In this document: positions 51,156-61,317 of the stretch, piece after piece
Numbering within the stretch: the stretch's first letter is position 1
Layout of the letters: each line of letters begins with the position of its first letter
Assembly: GCF_014649815.1 (NCBI RefSeq)
Contig: NZ_BMTT01000003.1
Span: 248,001 to 312,000, forward strand
Source: Streptomyces mutabilis
GTDB lineage: Bacteria; Actinomycetota; Actinomycetes; Streptomycetales; Streptomycetaceae
Length of the DNA stretch: 64,000 nt
Reading direction: 5' to 3'
Translations under genes and position numbers: made by a program
Notes under the pieces: model-generated
What the model saw: the letters and a program-made list of their open reading frames with translations, nothing else
What the model was told of the DNA's origin: nothing
Database searches by the model: none

Positions 51156-51948
51156 GCCGCCTCCTCCCCGGTGGTGCCGGTACCGAGGTAGGCGCGCAGT
51201 ACCTCGGGGTCGCGCCGGACCTCGTCGGGGGTGCCGTGGGCGATGGCCTTGCCGAAGTCGAGGACGGTGACCTCGTCGGCGAGGCGCATGACCAGGCCCA
51301 TGTCGTGCTCGACCAGCACGAGGGACAGGCCGAGTTCGGCGCGGATCTCCCGGACGACCTCGGTCATCCGGACGCGTTCGGCGGCGTTCATGCCGGCCAC
51401 CGGTTCGTCGAGCAGCAGTACACGGGGCTCCAGACAGAGGGCACGGGCGAGTTCGACCCGCTTGCGGTCGCCGTACGACAGCAGGGCGACGGGTGATTCG
51501 AAGTGGCCGCCGAGGCCGGTGAGTTCGGCGATCTGCCGGGCCTTGGCGAGGTGGGCGCGCTGTTCCCGCACGGCGTGCGGCAGGCGCAGGGCGCTGGCGG
51601 CGAAGCCGGCGCGGGACAGGGCGTGGCGGCCGAGCATCAGGTTGTCGGCGACGGTGCCCTGGGTGGTGACGATGTTCTGGAAGGTGCGGGCCACCCCGAG
51701 GGCGGCGATCTTGTGCGGGGCGAGCCGGGTCAGTTCGGTGTCGCCGAGCCGTACGGTGCCGACGGCCGGCCGGTACAGGCCCGACAGGACGTTGAAGCAG
51801 GTGGACTTGCCCGCGCCGTTGGGGCCGATGACGGCGTGCACGGTGCCCGGGGCGACGGTGAAGGAGACGTCGTCGAGGGCGACGAGGCCGGCGAAACGCA
51901 CAGTCACGTTCCGGACCTCGAGAGCCGGGGGTGCGGTGGTGCGGGTGG

Positions 51949-51952
<4 letters not shown>
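51152..51952 (-). CDS. livG: Branched-chain-type ABC ATPase LivG
   Basis: A 266-residue ATPase. Walker A is GPNGAGKS, the signature LLSYGDRKRVELARAL (the Y/D variant usual for LivG), Walker B LLLDEPVAG, and the switch His is in LVEHDMGLV. GTG 51952 overlaps the stop of livF by four bases. It hydrolyses ATP on the cytoplasmic side of the LivHM channel together with LivF. RTFQNIVTTQGTVADNLMLGRH after the Q-loop is a further LivG trait. Confidence 0.95.
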
Positions 51953-52749
<797 letters not shown>

Positions 52750-53175
52750 CGCGGCTCCTTGGGACCGTGCCGGGGCAGGCACGGTGACGGGTGGAGGGGG
52801 AGCTCACGACAGCACGGGCACAGGTGCCCGTACAGGGGTTGCGGGCCGGGTCGCTGCGGCGTCCCAGTCCGGGGGCGGAGAGTCTGTGCGGATGCCCAGG
52901 GCCGGTAGCGGCGCGGGCCCGTGCGGGGGCCGGCGGTGCCCGTGGGAGCCCGGGGAGGCCGTGGGGATGCCGGGGACATGACGGGGACGCGGGCCGGTCG
53001 CCGGTACGTCGTGATCCGCAGCGTCGTAAATCGGCGCGGGCCCTCTCCGGAGGGAATGCTGGGGGCAGTGCCGTCACGTCCGCGCGCCGAACGGCGGGCG
53101 CCCGCCGCGATGCCGTGCCGATACTCGGGTCGCCCGCGTAGCGGCAGGAGCCCCCTCAGGCGCCAGACCCGTCGC
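52750..53175. other. Intergenic region upstream of the liv operon
   Basis: The 426 bases between the PucR regulator gene and livF contain no convincing gene on either strand; open frames here have neither ribosome sites nor family resemblance. It must hold the liv promoter, but I see no consensus element or inverted repeat strong enough to name. Confidence 0.6.
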
Positions 53176-54459
53176 TCAGTCGCGCAGTACCCGTCGGGCG
53201 GTCAGGGCCAGGCTCATCTCGACCACGTCGGCCGGGCGGGCCAGCGAGCGGCCGGTGAGTTGCTCGCAGCGGCGGAGGCGGTTGAGGACCGTGTTGCGGT
53301 GGCAGTAGAGGCGCTCGCCCGCCCGTTGCGCGGAGCCGTCGCAGTCGAGCCACGTGGTGAGGGTCTCCAGCAGCACCTCGCGATCGGCGGGTTCCAGCCG
53401 CAGCAGGGGGCCGAGCACCCGTTCCGCGAGGGCACCGCCGAGTTCCGGGTTGGAGGCGACGAGGGCGGCGGGGAGGTGGTCGGCCAGTCTCACCGTGCCG
53501 CCGGCCTGCGGGCATATCTCCAGGGCCGTGTCGGCGAACTTGCGGGCGTCGCCGACCGAGGCCAGTCCGTCGACCGCGCTGCCGATGCCGATCCGGACGC
53601 CGGGGACCTGGGCACCCGGTCCGCGCCCGGGCACCGGCGGCCGCGGAAACCCGTCGTCGCTCGCGTCGGCCAGGACGATGCCGTAGTCGACGTCCGCCCC
53701 GGCGTGCCAGTGGACGCGGACACCCGGCGGTACGGCGGCGCGGGCGGCGTCGGACCGCGCCGGGTTCTGGCCGGCTACGGCGACGACGAGGTACCGGCCG
53801 TGCTCGGGCAGCTCCAGCGCCTGGGCGGCCTCGGGAAGGTCGGCGATGCGGCTGGTGCCGTCGAGGAGGCCGGCCGCCAGCAGCCGGGCCCGGTTCTCTC
53901 GGCGCCGGCCGATCTGCCACTCGGTCTGCCGGTAGGCGTCGGCGACGAGGGTGCAGTGCTCGTCGACGAAGTTCCACACGTCGGCCGCGACGTGGACGAG
54001 GAGGCGTACGTCCTCGGGCGCGACACGGGAGGTCTCCTCGACCAGCCGCTGCCACACCAGCGAGCCGCCGAGGCGGAAGGCGTGCAGCAGGGCGTCCAGC
54101 GGGAGCCCCTGTGCGGCGCGGGCGGCGCCGATCCGCCACGAGCAGCGGCGGGCCGCGTCCCGGGCGCCGCTGGGATCCAGCAGCGAGGTCACGCTGTGCC
54201 GCAGCGAGCGGTGGGCCTCCTGCCAGGTGGCCGTGGGGTCCATCGTCAGGGCCGTGCGGTACGCCGGTTCCTGCTCCCGCAGCAGGGCGACCAGCCGGTC
54301 GGTCAGGTCGGGCAGGTCGTCGAGCAGGGCGCGGGCTGCCCGGTGCAGGACGCGCAGCGCGTCGGCGTCCATCAAGGACGCGACGCTCGGTGTCCGCGGG
54401 CGTGGAACGGGCGTCAGTCCGGTGCGGATCGCTGCTCGTGACCGTACGGCGTGCTGCAT
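53176..54459 (-). CDS. PucR/CdaR-type helix-turn-helix regulator
   Basis: A 427-residue regulator, ATG 54459 with GAGGACC upstream. The N-terminal region (about 35-165) is an RsbR-like helical domain (HRAARALLDDLPDLTDRLVALLREQEPAYR). A GGDEF-related middle part (about 190-320) includes RIGIGSAVDGLASVGDARKFADTALEI. The C-terminal HTH of the PucR family is unmistakable: ETLTTWLDCDGSAQRAGERLYCHRNTVLNRLRRCEQLTGRSLARPADVVEMSLAL. PucR-like proteins often activate adjacent transport or catabolic genes when a metabolite is sensed. The liv operon follows on the same strand, making it the probable target. Confidence 0.92.
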   Translation of the reverse strand: MQHAVRSRAAIRTGLTPVPRPRTPSVASLMDADALRVLHRAARALLDDLPDLTDRLVALLREQEPAYRTALTMDPTATWQEAHRSLRHSVTSLLDPSGARDAARRCSWRIGAARAAQGLPLDALLHAFRLGGSLVWQRLVEETSRVAPEDVRLLVHVAADVWNFVDEHCTLVADAYRQTEWQIGRRRENRARLLAAGLLDGTSRIADLPEAAQALELPEHGRYLVVAVAGQNPARSDAARAAVPPGVRVHWHAGADVDYGIVLADASDDGFPRPPVPGRGPGAQVPGVRIGIGSAVDGLASVGDARKFADTALEICPQAGGTVRLADHLPAALVASNPELGGALAERVLGPLLRLEPADREVLLETLTTWLDCDGSAQRAGERLYCHRNTVLNRLRRCEQLTGRSLARPADVVEMSLALTARRVLRD

Positions 54460-54576
54460 CGCGGTCCTCCCCAGGCCAGGGCTTGCGGAGGTGCCCCGCG
54501 GCGGGCCGTCCGCCCGTGCCGGGCATGCCCCCTGACTCGTCCTGCCCCGAAGGATGGCATACCGTCCGGTCGGTCC

Positions 54577-57342
54577 CTAGGGTTGTGCACCGGTCTTTTC
54601 CGACCTTCCGGCCCCTTGGTCCTGCTCGGCCTGCTCCACCATGCGGGCCAGTTCCAGGCGGGACCGGACGCCGAGCGCGGCGAAGACCTTGCGGAGGTGG
54701 TAGTCGACGGTGCGGGTGCTGACCGCGAGGGTGAGCGCGACCTCGCGATTGGTGGCGCCCTCGGCGACGTGCCGCGCGATGCGCAGTTGCTGCGGCGTCA
54801 GGCGGGTCAGCGTTCCGGCTCCCCGGGCCTGCGGCGCGGCGCCGAGCGCCCGCAGTTCCGCGCGGGCCTGCGCCGCCCAGACGCCCGCGCCGCACCGGTC
54901 GAAGCCGGCCAGCGCGGTGCCGAGGCGGGCGCGGGCCTCGCGGGGTCTGCGCCGCCGGCGCAGCCACTTGCCGTACAGCAGTGCGGTGCGGGCCCGTTCG
55001 AAGTCGCCGCCGGCCTCGTCGTGCCGGGCGAGCGCCCGCTGGTAGAGGTCGTCGGCGCGGTCCTGGGGGGCCAGGAGAGCATGGCAGCGGGCCAGCTGCG
55101 CGGCGGCCTGCGGGTCGGCGCCGAACGCCGCCCAGCCGGCGAAGTCCGTGAGGACCTCGTGAGTGTCCTCGGGACGTCCCGCGAGGACGGCGGCCTCCAC
55201 GAAGCACGGCACGGCGAGCCGCCACACCGCGAAGTGTCCGCGTCCGGGACCGGGCAGGACGAGGAGCCCGAGCCGGTCGGCCGCGTCGTGGGGGCGGCCC
55301 CGGCCGAGGTCGGCGCGGCCCGCCGCCCACTCCGCGAGGGTGGCCGCCTGGGCCAGTCCGTGGCGCCGGGCCGTGGTCAACGCGGCCGCCACGTGCCGGG
55401 TCACCGCCTGTGGCTCCTCCTCGATCGACGCCGCCAGCGCCAGTACGGCCCGGTGGTGGGCCGCAGTGTTGCGCTGCCCGGCGCGCAGCGCGGTGCACAG
55501 TCCCTCCTCCGCGTGGACGCGCGCCTGGGAGTGCCTGCCCGCGCGCAGTTCGGCGTAGGCGAGGTACTCCAGTGCCTGCGGCACCAACGCGTCCGAGCCG
55601 AGCTGCCGGGCCGCCGCCAGCGCCCGCGCGCCCGCCCGGCGGGCGGCGTCCACGTTCCCGAGCAGCAGGGCGGCGGAGGCCGATCGCAGCAGCCCTTCGG
55701 GCCGGTCGTCGGTCCAACCCCGCTCCACCACCTGCTCGAGCGACGGGGCGGCCCGGTCGAGCCGTCCTTCGAGCAGCGCCCGCATGCCGACGCGGTGCTC
55801 GCGCACGGGGTCAGGACACCGGCCGGGCGCCTGCGGCCGCCCCACCGGTCCCGGCGACCCCGACGTCCCCGGCGCACCCACCGGACCCGGCACCCCCGGC
55901 GACAGTGTGGCCAGGCAGGCCGGCAGGTCCCCCGCGGCCCAGGCCGCGACGGCGGCGGCGAGGGTGGCGGTCGCGGCGTCGGCGGGGGCGTCCGCGGCCA
56001 GCAGGGACGCGGCCAGCAGCAGGGACTGGTGGGCGTCGCCGACGGGGCCGTCCCGGAGTTCCGCCAGACCGCGCACCAGTTCGGCCCGTCCTCGTACCGC
56101 GGCCGGGGCGGCGCAGCCGCGGGCCGCCGCGAGCAGGGGACGTGCCCGGTCGGGACGGCCCGCGAGCAGGGCCTGCTCGGCCGCGGCCGTGTACCGCTCC
56201 GCCCGGGCCGGCCCGTCGGCCGTCAGCTCGGCGGCCCGGGCGTACGCCTTGGTGCGCAGCTGGGGGGAGGCGGGCACCGTGCCGTCGGCGGCGAGCGCCG
56301 CCAGCCGGTCCGCGAGCCCCGTCACGGGTTCCTGGCCGGACAGCGACCAGGAGCGGTGCAGCAGCGCCGGCAGCCGCCGGCCGCCGGCCTCCAGTACGTC
56401 GGCCAGCGCGCGGTGCGCGGCCCGGCACCGGTCCGGCGCGGCGGTGGCGTGGACCGTCCGGCGCAGCAATGAGCTGTGGAAGCGCAGCCGGTCGCCGGCC
56501 CCGGCGAGGGCTTCGGGGAGGGGGTCCGCGGCGGGAGCGGGCGCGGACTCGGGGCGCAGGTGCCGCAGGGCGTCCAGCACCAGGCCGGTGTCGACGTCCG
56601 GTCCGTCCGACGCCCGGACGGCGGCCGCCACCGTCAGCAGCAGGTCCTGGGCGTCCGGGGACGGACCGGACAGCGCCCGGCCGGCCACCGCCGCCAGGGT
56701 CCCGGCGTCGGCCAGCGGCGTGGGCAGGGGCCGCAGGCCGCGCAGTTCGGCGGGCGAGAGCCGACGGACGAGGGCGAGGAGCAGCGCCGGATTTCCCTCC
56801 GCCTCGGCCAGCAACTGCTCACGGACGGCCGGGGCGGTGGCGCCGTCGGTCACGTCGTCGAGCAGGGCGTCGGCGTGCGACGCTGCGAGCGGGTCGAGGC
56901 GGACGACGGGGAGGCGGGCGTACTCCGGGTCGACGGCGCGGTGCCCGGCGACGGAGAGGAGCAGTCCGATGCGGCCGCCGGTGTGCAGGCTTTCGGCCGC
57001 GCGGCCCAGGGCGGCCCGGGCCGGGGCGTCCCACAGATGCGCGTCGTCGACGCACACGAGGAGGGGAGCCTCGCCGGCCGCCGCCCGCAGGGTGCCGAGC
57101 AGTTCCTCGGCGGTGGCGCGGACGCGCCGGTCCGGAGCGGGCCCGAGGTGCAGTACGGAGCCGGCCCGGAAGGAGCGGGCGGCCCACTGGAGGAGGGCGG
57201 TCCGGCCGAACCCGGGTTCGCCGGTCACGACGAGGTGGCCGCTGTGGGCGCGCAGCCCGTCCAGCAGGGCCCGCACCGTCTCTCGTTGTGCGCTTCGGCC
57301 GTGGATCCGCACGGCCGTACGAACGGTCGTCTCTCCGGTCAT
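54577..57342 (-). CDS. Large LuxR-family ATP-binding regulator (LAL type)
   Basis: A 921-residue regulator of the MalT/LAL type. The AAA-like ATPase starts at about residue 14, with HGRSAQRETVRALLDGL and the P-loop GEPGFGRTALL at about 40-50; the usual lysine of Walker A is replaced by arginine. Walker B is LLVCVDDAHLWD. A long helical TPR-like middle (about 280-840) follows. The C-terminal LuxR HTH is at about 848-908 (RLTPQQLRIARHVAEGATNREVALTLAVSTRTVDYHLRKVFAALGVRSRLEL). ATG 57342 is directly preceded by a 34-bp palindrome and has no ribosome site, so translation may be leaderless. An N-terminal extension to 57420 is open but crosses the palindrome. Confidence 0.92.
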   Translation of the reverse strand: MTGETTVRTAVRIHGRSAQRETVRALLDGLRAHSGHLVVTGEPGFGRTALLQWAARSFRAGSVLHLGPAPDRRVRATAEELLGTLRAAAGEAPLLVCVDDAHLWDAPARAALGRAAESLHTGGRIGLLLSVAGHRAVDPEYARLPVVRLDPLAASHADALLDDVTDGATAPAVREQLLAEAEGNPALLLALVRRLSPAELRGLRPLPTPLADAGTLAAVAGRALSGPSPDAQDLLLTVAAAVRASDGPDVDTGLVLDALRHLRPESAPAPAADPLPEALAGAGDRLRFHSSLLRRTVHATAAPDRCRAAHRALADVLEAGGRRLPALLHRSWSLSGQEPVTGLADRLAALAADGTVPASPQLRTKAYARAAELTADGPARAERYTAAAEQALLAGRPDRARPLLAAARGCAAPAAVRGRAELVRGLAELRDGPVGDAHQSLLLAASLLAADAPADAATATLAAAVAAWAAGDLPACLATLSPGVPGPVGAPGTSGSPGPVGRPQAPGRCPDPVREHRVGMRALLEGRLDRAAPSLEQVVERGWTDDRPEGLLRSASAALLLGNVDAARRAGARALAAARQLGSDALVPQALEYLAYAELRAGRHSQARVHAEEGLCTALRAGQRNTAAHHRAVLALAASIEEEPQAVTRHVAAALTTARRHGLAQAATLAEWAAGRADLGRGRPHDAADRLGLLVLPGPGRGHFAVWRLAVPCFVEAAVLAGRPEDTHEVLTDFAGWAAFGADPQAAAQLARCHALLAPQDRADDLYQRALARHDEAGGDFERARTALLYGKWLRRRRRPREARARLGTALAGFDRCGAGVWAAQARAELRALGAAPQARGAGTLTRLTPQQLRIARHVAEGATNREVALTLAVSTRTVDYHLRKVFAALGVRSRLELARMVEQAEQDQGAGRSEKTGAQP

Positions 57343-57376
57343 CCACGTCAGGTTACGCGTGCGTAACCTGACGTGG
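57343..57376. promoter_or_regulatory. 34-bp near-perfect palindrome abutting the LuxR start codon
   Basis: CCACGTCAGGTTACGC and its exact reverse complement GCGTAACCTGACGTGG are separated by only GT. The 16-bp arms end directly at the ATG (complement at 57340-57342). Such a symmetrical site is most likely a binding site of a dimeric regulator, possibly the LuxR protein itself, or a leader hairpin controlling translation. Confidence 0.8.
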
Positions 57377-57505
57377 AAGCCGTCGCTCCGCCGCCGCCCG
57401 CCGGGTGTCGGCCGTGTCACCTGCGCATGTGCGCCTCACGGAGGCAACGCACGTTGTGCCGCCGCCCAGCCGCCCGGGCCGGGGGCCGTGCGACCGCACA
57501 GCGGG

Positions 57506-57542
57506 CCGGCGGCGGCCGCGAGATCCCCGCGACCGCCGCCGG
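57506..57542 (-). terminator. Terminator of the esterase gene
   Basis: CCGGCGGCGGCCGCG and CGCGACCGCCGCCGG form a 15-bp stem with one non-Watson-Crick pair and a seven-base loop, 18 bases past the esterase stop. The remaining gap to the palindrome (57377-57505) holds nothing recognisable. Confidence 0.75.
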
Positions 57543-57559
57543 TCGGTGCCGAAAGCCCG

Positions 57560-58480
57560 TCAGGAGCCGTGCGGGCAGTTGCCCCGGTACTCCTCGATGG
57601 TCAGGCTCGGCCGGGGCAGCGGGCACAGGAACTGCTCGTAGCGGGTGTCGTTGTCGATGAACCGCTTGAGCCAGGAAATGCTGTACTTCGCGATCGTCGT
57701 GTTGGACGTGTTCGGCGAGAAGTGGCTCGCGTTGTTCAGCTCCAGGTACGCGCGGTCCGTTCGGGACGGCAGGCTGGAGTAGAACGGTTCGGAGTGCGAG
57801 GACACGGGCGCGATCGAGTCGCCGTCGGCCCCCACGATCAGGGTCGGGGTGCTGACCTCCGGCCAGCTCTTGTCCAGGTTCCAGGGGGTGAGCGGGATCG
57901 CCGCCTGGAGCGAGGGACGGGATTTGGCGGCCTCCAGTGAGCCGCCGCCGCCCATGGAGTGGCCCATGACGCCGAGCCGGCTGCTGTCGATCCGCCCGCG
58001 CACGGAACTGCGCTCGGTGAGGTAGTCGAGGGCGGCCAGCAGCTGCCGGCCGCGGGAGCCTGGCTGGTCCACCGTGGTGTTGGTGTCGATGGTGAAGACC
58101 ACGAAGCCCTGGGAGGCCAGCCGCGGGCCAAGCCAGGCGACGGACGACTGGTACGCCGAGAAGCCGGGCGAGATGACGACGGCGCCGAAGGTGCCGTCGC
58201 TGGTGCTGGTCGGGTAGTAGACGGTGCCGCCGCCGAAGCCGGTGACCGCGAGCGAGGAGACGGTGGTGTCCGCCACGGAGTACGGGCCGCGCAGTGCCTC
58301 GATGCTGGACTCGGTGGGCGCCGGGCCGCGCTCGTACGGGTTGTCGGCGGCCTGGGCGCCGGGGCCGGTGAGGGTGGTGAGCGCCACGGCGGCGGCCACG
58401 GCCGCGGTGACACCGGCGAGCCGGCGACGCGCTCCGCGGAACGCCGGACGCGCGGCGTGGGTGTGGGGGTGCTGGGGCAC
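57560..58480 (-). CDS. Secreted cutinase/PET-hydrolase-like polyesterase
   Basis: A 306-residue exported alpha/beta hydrolase. GTG 58480 has GAGAGGACG upstream and yields a signal peptide ending at about residue 45 ([12 protein letters not shown]). The catalytic triad is Ser175 (GHSMGGG), Asp221 (GADGDSIAP) and His253 (NNASHFSPN). Aromatic Trp200 ([10 protein letters not shown]) and the oxyanion-hole region [10 protein letters not shown] match the cutinase-like lipases of Streptomyces and Thermobifida. Cys286 and Cys302 should form the C-terminal disulphide. Relatives hydrolyse cutin, suberin, triglycerides and, in some cases, polyethylene terephthalate; activity on PET cannot be inferred from sequence alone. 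The natural role is probably plant polyester degradation, fitting the xylanase and LPMO in this window. Confidence 0.95.
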   Translation of the reverse strand: MPQHPHTHAARPAFRGARRRLAGVTAAVAAAVALTTLTGPGAQAADNPYERGPAPTESSIEALRGPYSVADTTVSSLAVTGFGGGTVYYPTSTSDGTFGAVVISPGFSAYQSSVAWLGPRLASQGFVVFTIDTNTTVDQPGSRGRQLLAALDYLTERSSVRGRIDSSRLGVMGHSMGGGGSLEAAKSRPSLQAAIPLTPWNLDKSWPEVSTPTLIVGADGDSIAPVSSHSEPFYSSLPSRTDRAYLELNNASHFSPNTSNTTIAKYSISWLKRFIDNDTRYEQFLCPLPRPSLTIEEYRGNCPHGS

Positions 58481-58918
58481 GGGGAGTCGTCCTCTCTGTC
58501 GTGGCGAGTGGTCGGCCGGTGATCGCACACGGCCCGGGAGCGTGGGGTCGCGTCCCGGACCATCCACCGGCCGGCGTCACCGATGAGCTGGTCGTGCCAC
58601 TGTCGGGGCGCGGTACGGCCGGGGGGATCGGCAATATCACCGGTCTCGTGCGACGCGATCGTGGGGCGGGACGGGAAGGGACGGTGGCCGGGGTGCCGGG
58701 AGACCGCGCCGAGGGCCGAGCACGGAGGTCCGGAGGCCGGCGTCGGGAGCCGAGAGCGGGATCGAACCACGGTTGCGCCGTCTACGGACGTCCGTGGTCT
58801 TGCCCGGGCACCCGGTCGGTGTGGCACGCTCGACGTCGGCCGGGCGGTTGCGCGCCGGTCGGCGCGCGGAACGTCGGCCGGCCCGGCGCCGGGTCCGGCA
58901 CGGAGGAGAGGCGACGGT
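58481..58918. other. Divergent intergenic region between the esterase and the oxidoreductase
   Basis: The 438-base gap carries the promoters of two divergent genes. ACGGACGTCCGT at 58784-58795 is a perfect 12-bp palindrome, 124 bases upstream of the oxidoreductase start. A segment resembling a tRNA T-arm on the minus strand (near 58760-58775) has no matching acceptor arm. No gene was found. Confidence 0.5.
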
Positions 58919-59803
58919 ATGCGGATCGGACTGCTCGGCACCGGCCCCTGGGCGGACATGGCGCACGCCCCCGCCCTGCGTCTGCACGACGGCCTGGACT
59001 TCGTCGGGGTGTGGGGGCGCCGTCCCGACGCCGCCGAGGAGCTGGCGAAACGGCACGGCACGCGCGCCTACGACGATCCCGACGCCCTGCTCGCGGACGT
59101 GGAGGCCGTCGCGTTCGCGATGCCCCCGGCGGTGCAGGCCGACATGGCGGTGCGTGCGGCGCGGGCCGGTTGCCATCTGCTGCTCGACAAGCCGCTCGCG
59201 GCGACGGTGGCGCAGGGGCGGGCGGTGGTCGAGGCGGCCGGTGGGGCGGGCGTCGCCTCGGTGGTCTTCCTCACCGCCCGGTTCCAGCCCGAGACCGAGG
59301 CGTGGATCACCGAACAGGGCTCCGGGGGCGACTGGTTCACGGCGCGGGCGCAGTGGCTCGGCGCGGTGTTCAGCGGGGACAGCCCGTTCGCCGCGTCGCC
59401 GTGGCGGCGGGAGAAGGGCGCCCTGTGGGACGTCGGACCGCATGCGCTGTCCGTGCTGCTGCCGGTCCTGGGCGACGCGCGACGCGTGTCGGCCGCGGCG
59501 CCCGGGTCCGGGGACACGGTCCATCTGGTCCTCGACCACACCGGCGGTGCGTCCAGCACGCTCACCCTCAGCCTGTCGGCACCGCCCGCGGCGGCGGGCG
59601 CGACGGTGGAGCTGCGTGGGCCGAGGGGGGTGACGCTGCTTCCCGAGGCGACGGAGGGCCCGGTGTCTGCGCTGCTGCGGGCCGTGGACGCGCTCCTCGC
59701 CTCCGCCGGGGACGCGGGCCCGCACCCGTGCGACGCCTCGTTCGGCCTGCGCGTCACCGAGATCCTCGCCGAGGCGGAGTCCCTGCTGGCCGAACGCAGG
59801 TGA
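58919..59803 (+). CDS. Gfo/Idh/MocA family oxidoreductase
   Basis: A 294-residue NAD(P)-dependent dehydrogenase-fold protein, ATG 58919 with GGAGGAGAGG upstream. The Rossmann motif is IGLLGTGPWADMAHAPAL at residues 3-20, the DD/GR position VGVWGRRPDAAEELAKRHG, and the signature EKP-like block is LLDKPLAATVAQGRAVV, holding the conserved Lys-Pro. DVGPHALSVLLPVLG is the substrate-side motif with the catalytic histidine region. The protein is shorter than typical 330-380-residue members, with a reduced C-terminal sheet domain. Substrates are usually sugars or inositols; none can be named here. Confidence 0.9.
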   Translation: MRIGLLGTGPWADMAHAPALRLHDGLDFVGVWGRRPDAAEELAKRHGTRAYDDPDALLADVEAVAFAMPPAVQADMAVRAARAGCHLLLDKPLAATVAQGRAVVEAAGGAGVASVVFLTARFQPETEAWITEQGSGGDWFTARAQWLGAVFSGDSPFAASPWRREKGALWDVGPHALSVLLPVLGDARRVSAAAPGSGDTVHLVLDHTGGASSTLTLSLSAPPAAAGATVELRGPRGVTLLPEATEGPVSALLRAVDALLASAGDAGPHPCDASFGLRVTEILAEAESLLAERR

Positions 59804-60047
59804 CCGGGGGTCAGCCGCCTGCCCCTTCTTCCCGGAACGGTTCGTCGCTCCACCTGAACCAGGCCCTGGATTCCGCCCACACTCTGTCATGTCCCGAACA
59901 TGTTGGAAGCCCTCACATGACTCCCGTCACCAGCGTCCGCTCGGCCTCCGCGAGCTTCTCGTCGCCCTCGGCGGCGCCGTCGTTCTAGCCCCTCCCCCAC
60001 GGCCGCCCCGGCTCGGCGTGCGGGAGGCGGGGCGGCGTAGGAGCGTG

Positions 60048-61190
60048 GTGGGTGTGCGAAAGGTGTCGGCCGCGCCACCGCGCCGGGGCGAGGACCGGCG
60101 GAGCTGGCTGAGCGGTGCTCCGCCGCCCCGCTGGGTGCGGGTGCTGCCGCCGGTCCTGACCGGGGCGATCTGCGTGGCGACGCTGGTCAGCGACGACCGG
60201 ATCGACATCGGCTTCCTGCTCGGCGCCATCCCGCCGCTGGCCGTCCTTTCGTACGGGCCGCTGGCGACGGCCCTGCTGTGCGGTGCCGTGATAGCGCTGC
60301 TGACCGTCCCCGCCTTCCAGCTCGACCGCCCGGGCGACGCCGACCTGCTGACCGTCGTGTTCGTCGCGGCCCTGAGCGTCTTCGTGTCCTTCGTGCGCAG
60401 CCGCCGCGACGCCCAGCTGGATCTGGAGCGCACGGTCGCCGAGGCGGCTCAGCGGGCCCTGGCTCCGCCGCTGCCCGAGCGGGTCGGGGCGGTGCGCTGC
60501 GCGGGGCTCTACCGGGCGGCCCAGCGCGGCACCCTGGTCGGGGGCGACTTCTTCGACGTGCGGGACGGGCCCTACGGTGTCCGGGCCGTTACGGGTGACG
60601 TCCAGGGACACGGCCTGTCGGCGGTGTCGACGGTCGCGTCGCTGCTGGGGGCGTTCCGGGAGGCGGTGCTCGACCAGCCGGACCTCACGTCGGTGGCGGG
60701 ACGGCTGGACCGCAGACTGCTCGTGGACTCCGCGGGCGCGCGGCACGGCGAGCTGTTCGCGACGGCCGCGCTGCTGGAGTTCTCCGCCGACGCCCTGCGG
60801 GTACGGGTCGTGGTCTGCGGCAACCCGCCGCCGTTCCTGCTGCGCGGTGCGCTCGCCACGGAGCTGGACGTCTCCCCGTGGACGCCGCTGGGGCTCGGGC
60901 TGGCGGATGCCGGCGCGATCGAGGCGTGCACGGTGGCGCTGCGCCCCGGCGACCGGCTCTTCCTCGCCTCCGACGGGGTGGTCGAGGCCAGGGACGACAG
61001 CGGAGCCTTCTACCCGCTGGCCGACCGGCTGACCGCCCTCGCCGCCCAGGACGCCGAAGGCACCGGGGACGGTGGGGGCGGCGGGGACCCCGCCACACTC
61101 CCGGAGCGCGTCTGGGCCGACCTCGTGCGCTTCTGCCCGGACGTGGAGGACGACGTCACGATGCTCGTCCTGACTCCCGCGCCCCCGTGA
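60048..61190 (+). CDS. Membrane-bound SpoIIE/PP2C phosphatase
   Basis: A protein of about 380 residues. GTG codons at 60048 and 60054 are the best starts (GGAG at 60040-60043). After a basic N-terminus come three or four short membrane spans (VRVLPPVLTGAICVATLVS, IGFLLGAIPPLAVLSYGPLATALLCGAVIALL, LLTVVFVAALSVFVSFV), then the PP2C phosphatase domain from about residue 145: GGDFFDVRDG, VTGDVQGHGLSAVSTVAS, LASDGVVEARD and DDVTMLVLTP bear the metal-binding Asp residues. Such small membrane phosphatases are frequent in streptomycetes and dephosphorylate STAS antagonists. It has no sensor domain beyond its membrane part. The 245 bases before it hold nothing recognisable. Confidence 0.9.
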   Translation: MGVRKVSAAPPRRGEDRRSWLSGAPPPRWVRVLPPVLTGAICVATLVSDDRIDIGFLLGAIPPLAVLSYGPLATALLCGAVIALLTVPAFQLDRPGDADLLTVVFVAALSVFVSFVRSRRDAQLDLERTVAEAAQRALAPPLPERVGAVRCAGLYRAAQRGTLVGGDFFDVRDGPYGVRAVTGDVQGHGLSAVSTVASLLGAFREAVLDQPDLTSVAGRLDRRLLVDSAGARHGELFATAALLEFSADALRVRVVVCGNPPPFLLRGALATELDVSPWTPLGLGLADAGAIEACTVALRPGDRLFLASDGVVEARDDSGAFYPLADRLTALAAQDAEGTGDGGGGGDPATLPERVWADLVRFCPDVEDDVTMLVLTPAPP

Positions 61191-61317
61191 CGGCCCGAGA
61201 CGCGTCCCGCCTTCCGGATGCGCGGGCCGCTTCCGCATTGAATGGTGTTATCGGGATATTCGGGACCGACAACAGCACGGCACCGAAGCAGCGATCCGGA
61301 TCCGAGGAGCACTGATC

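Noticed and set aside
58755-58780. tRNA T-arm-like sequence on the minus strand (GGTTCGATCCCGC)
   Set aside because: The T-loop and part of the stem fit, but no complementary acceptor stem or anticodon arm lies at the right distance, and one stem pair fails.
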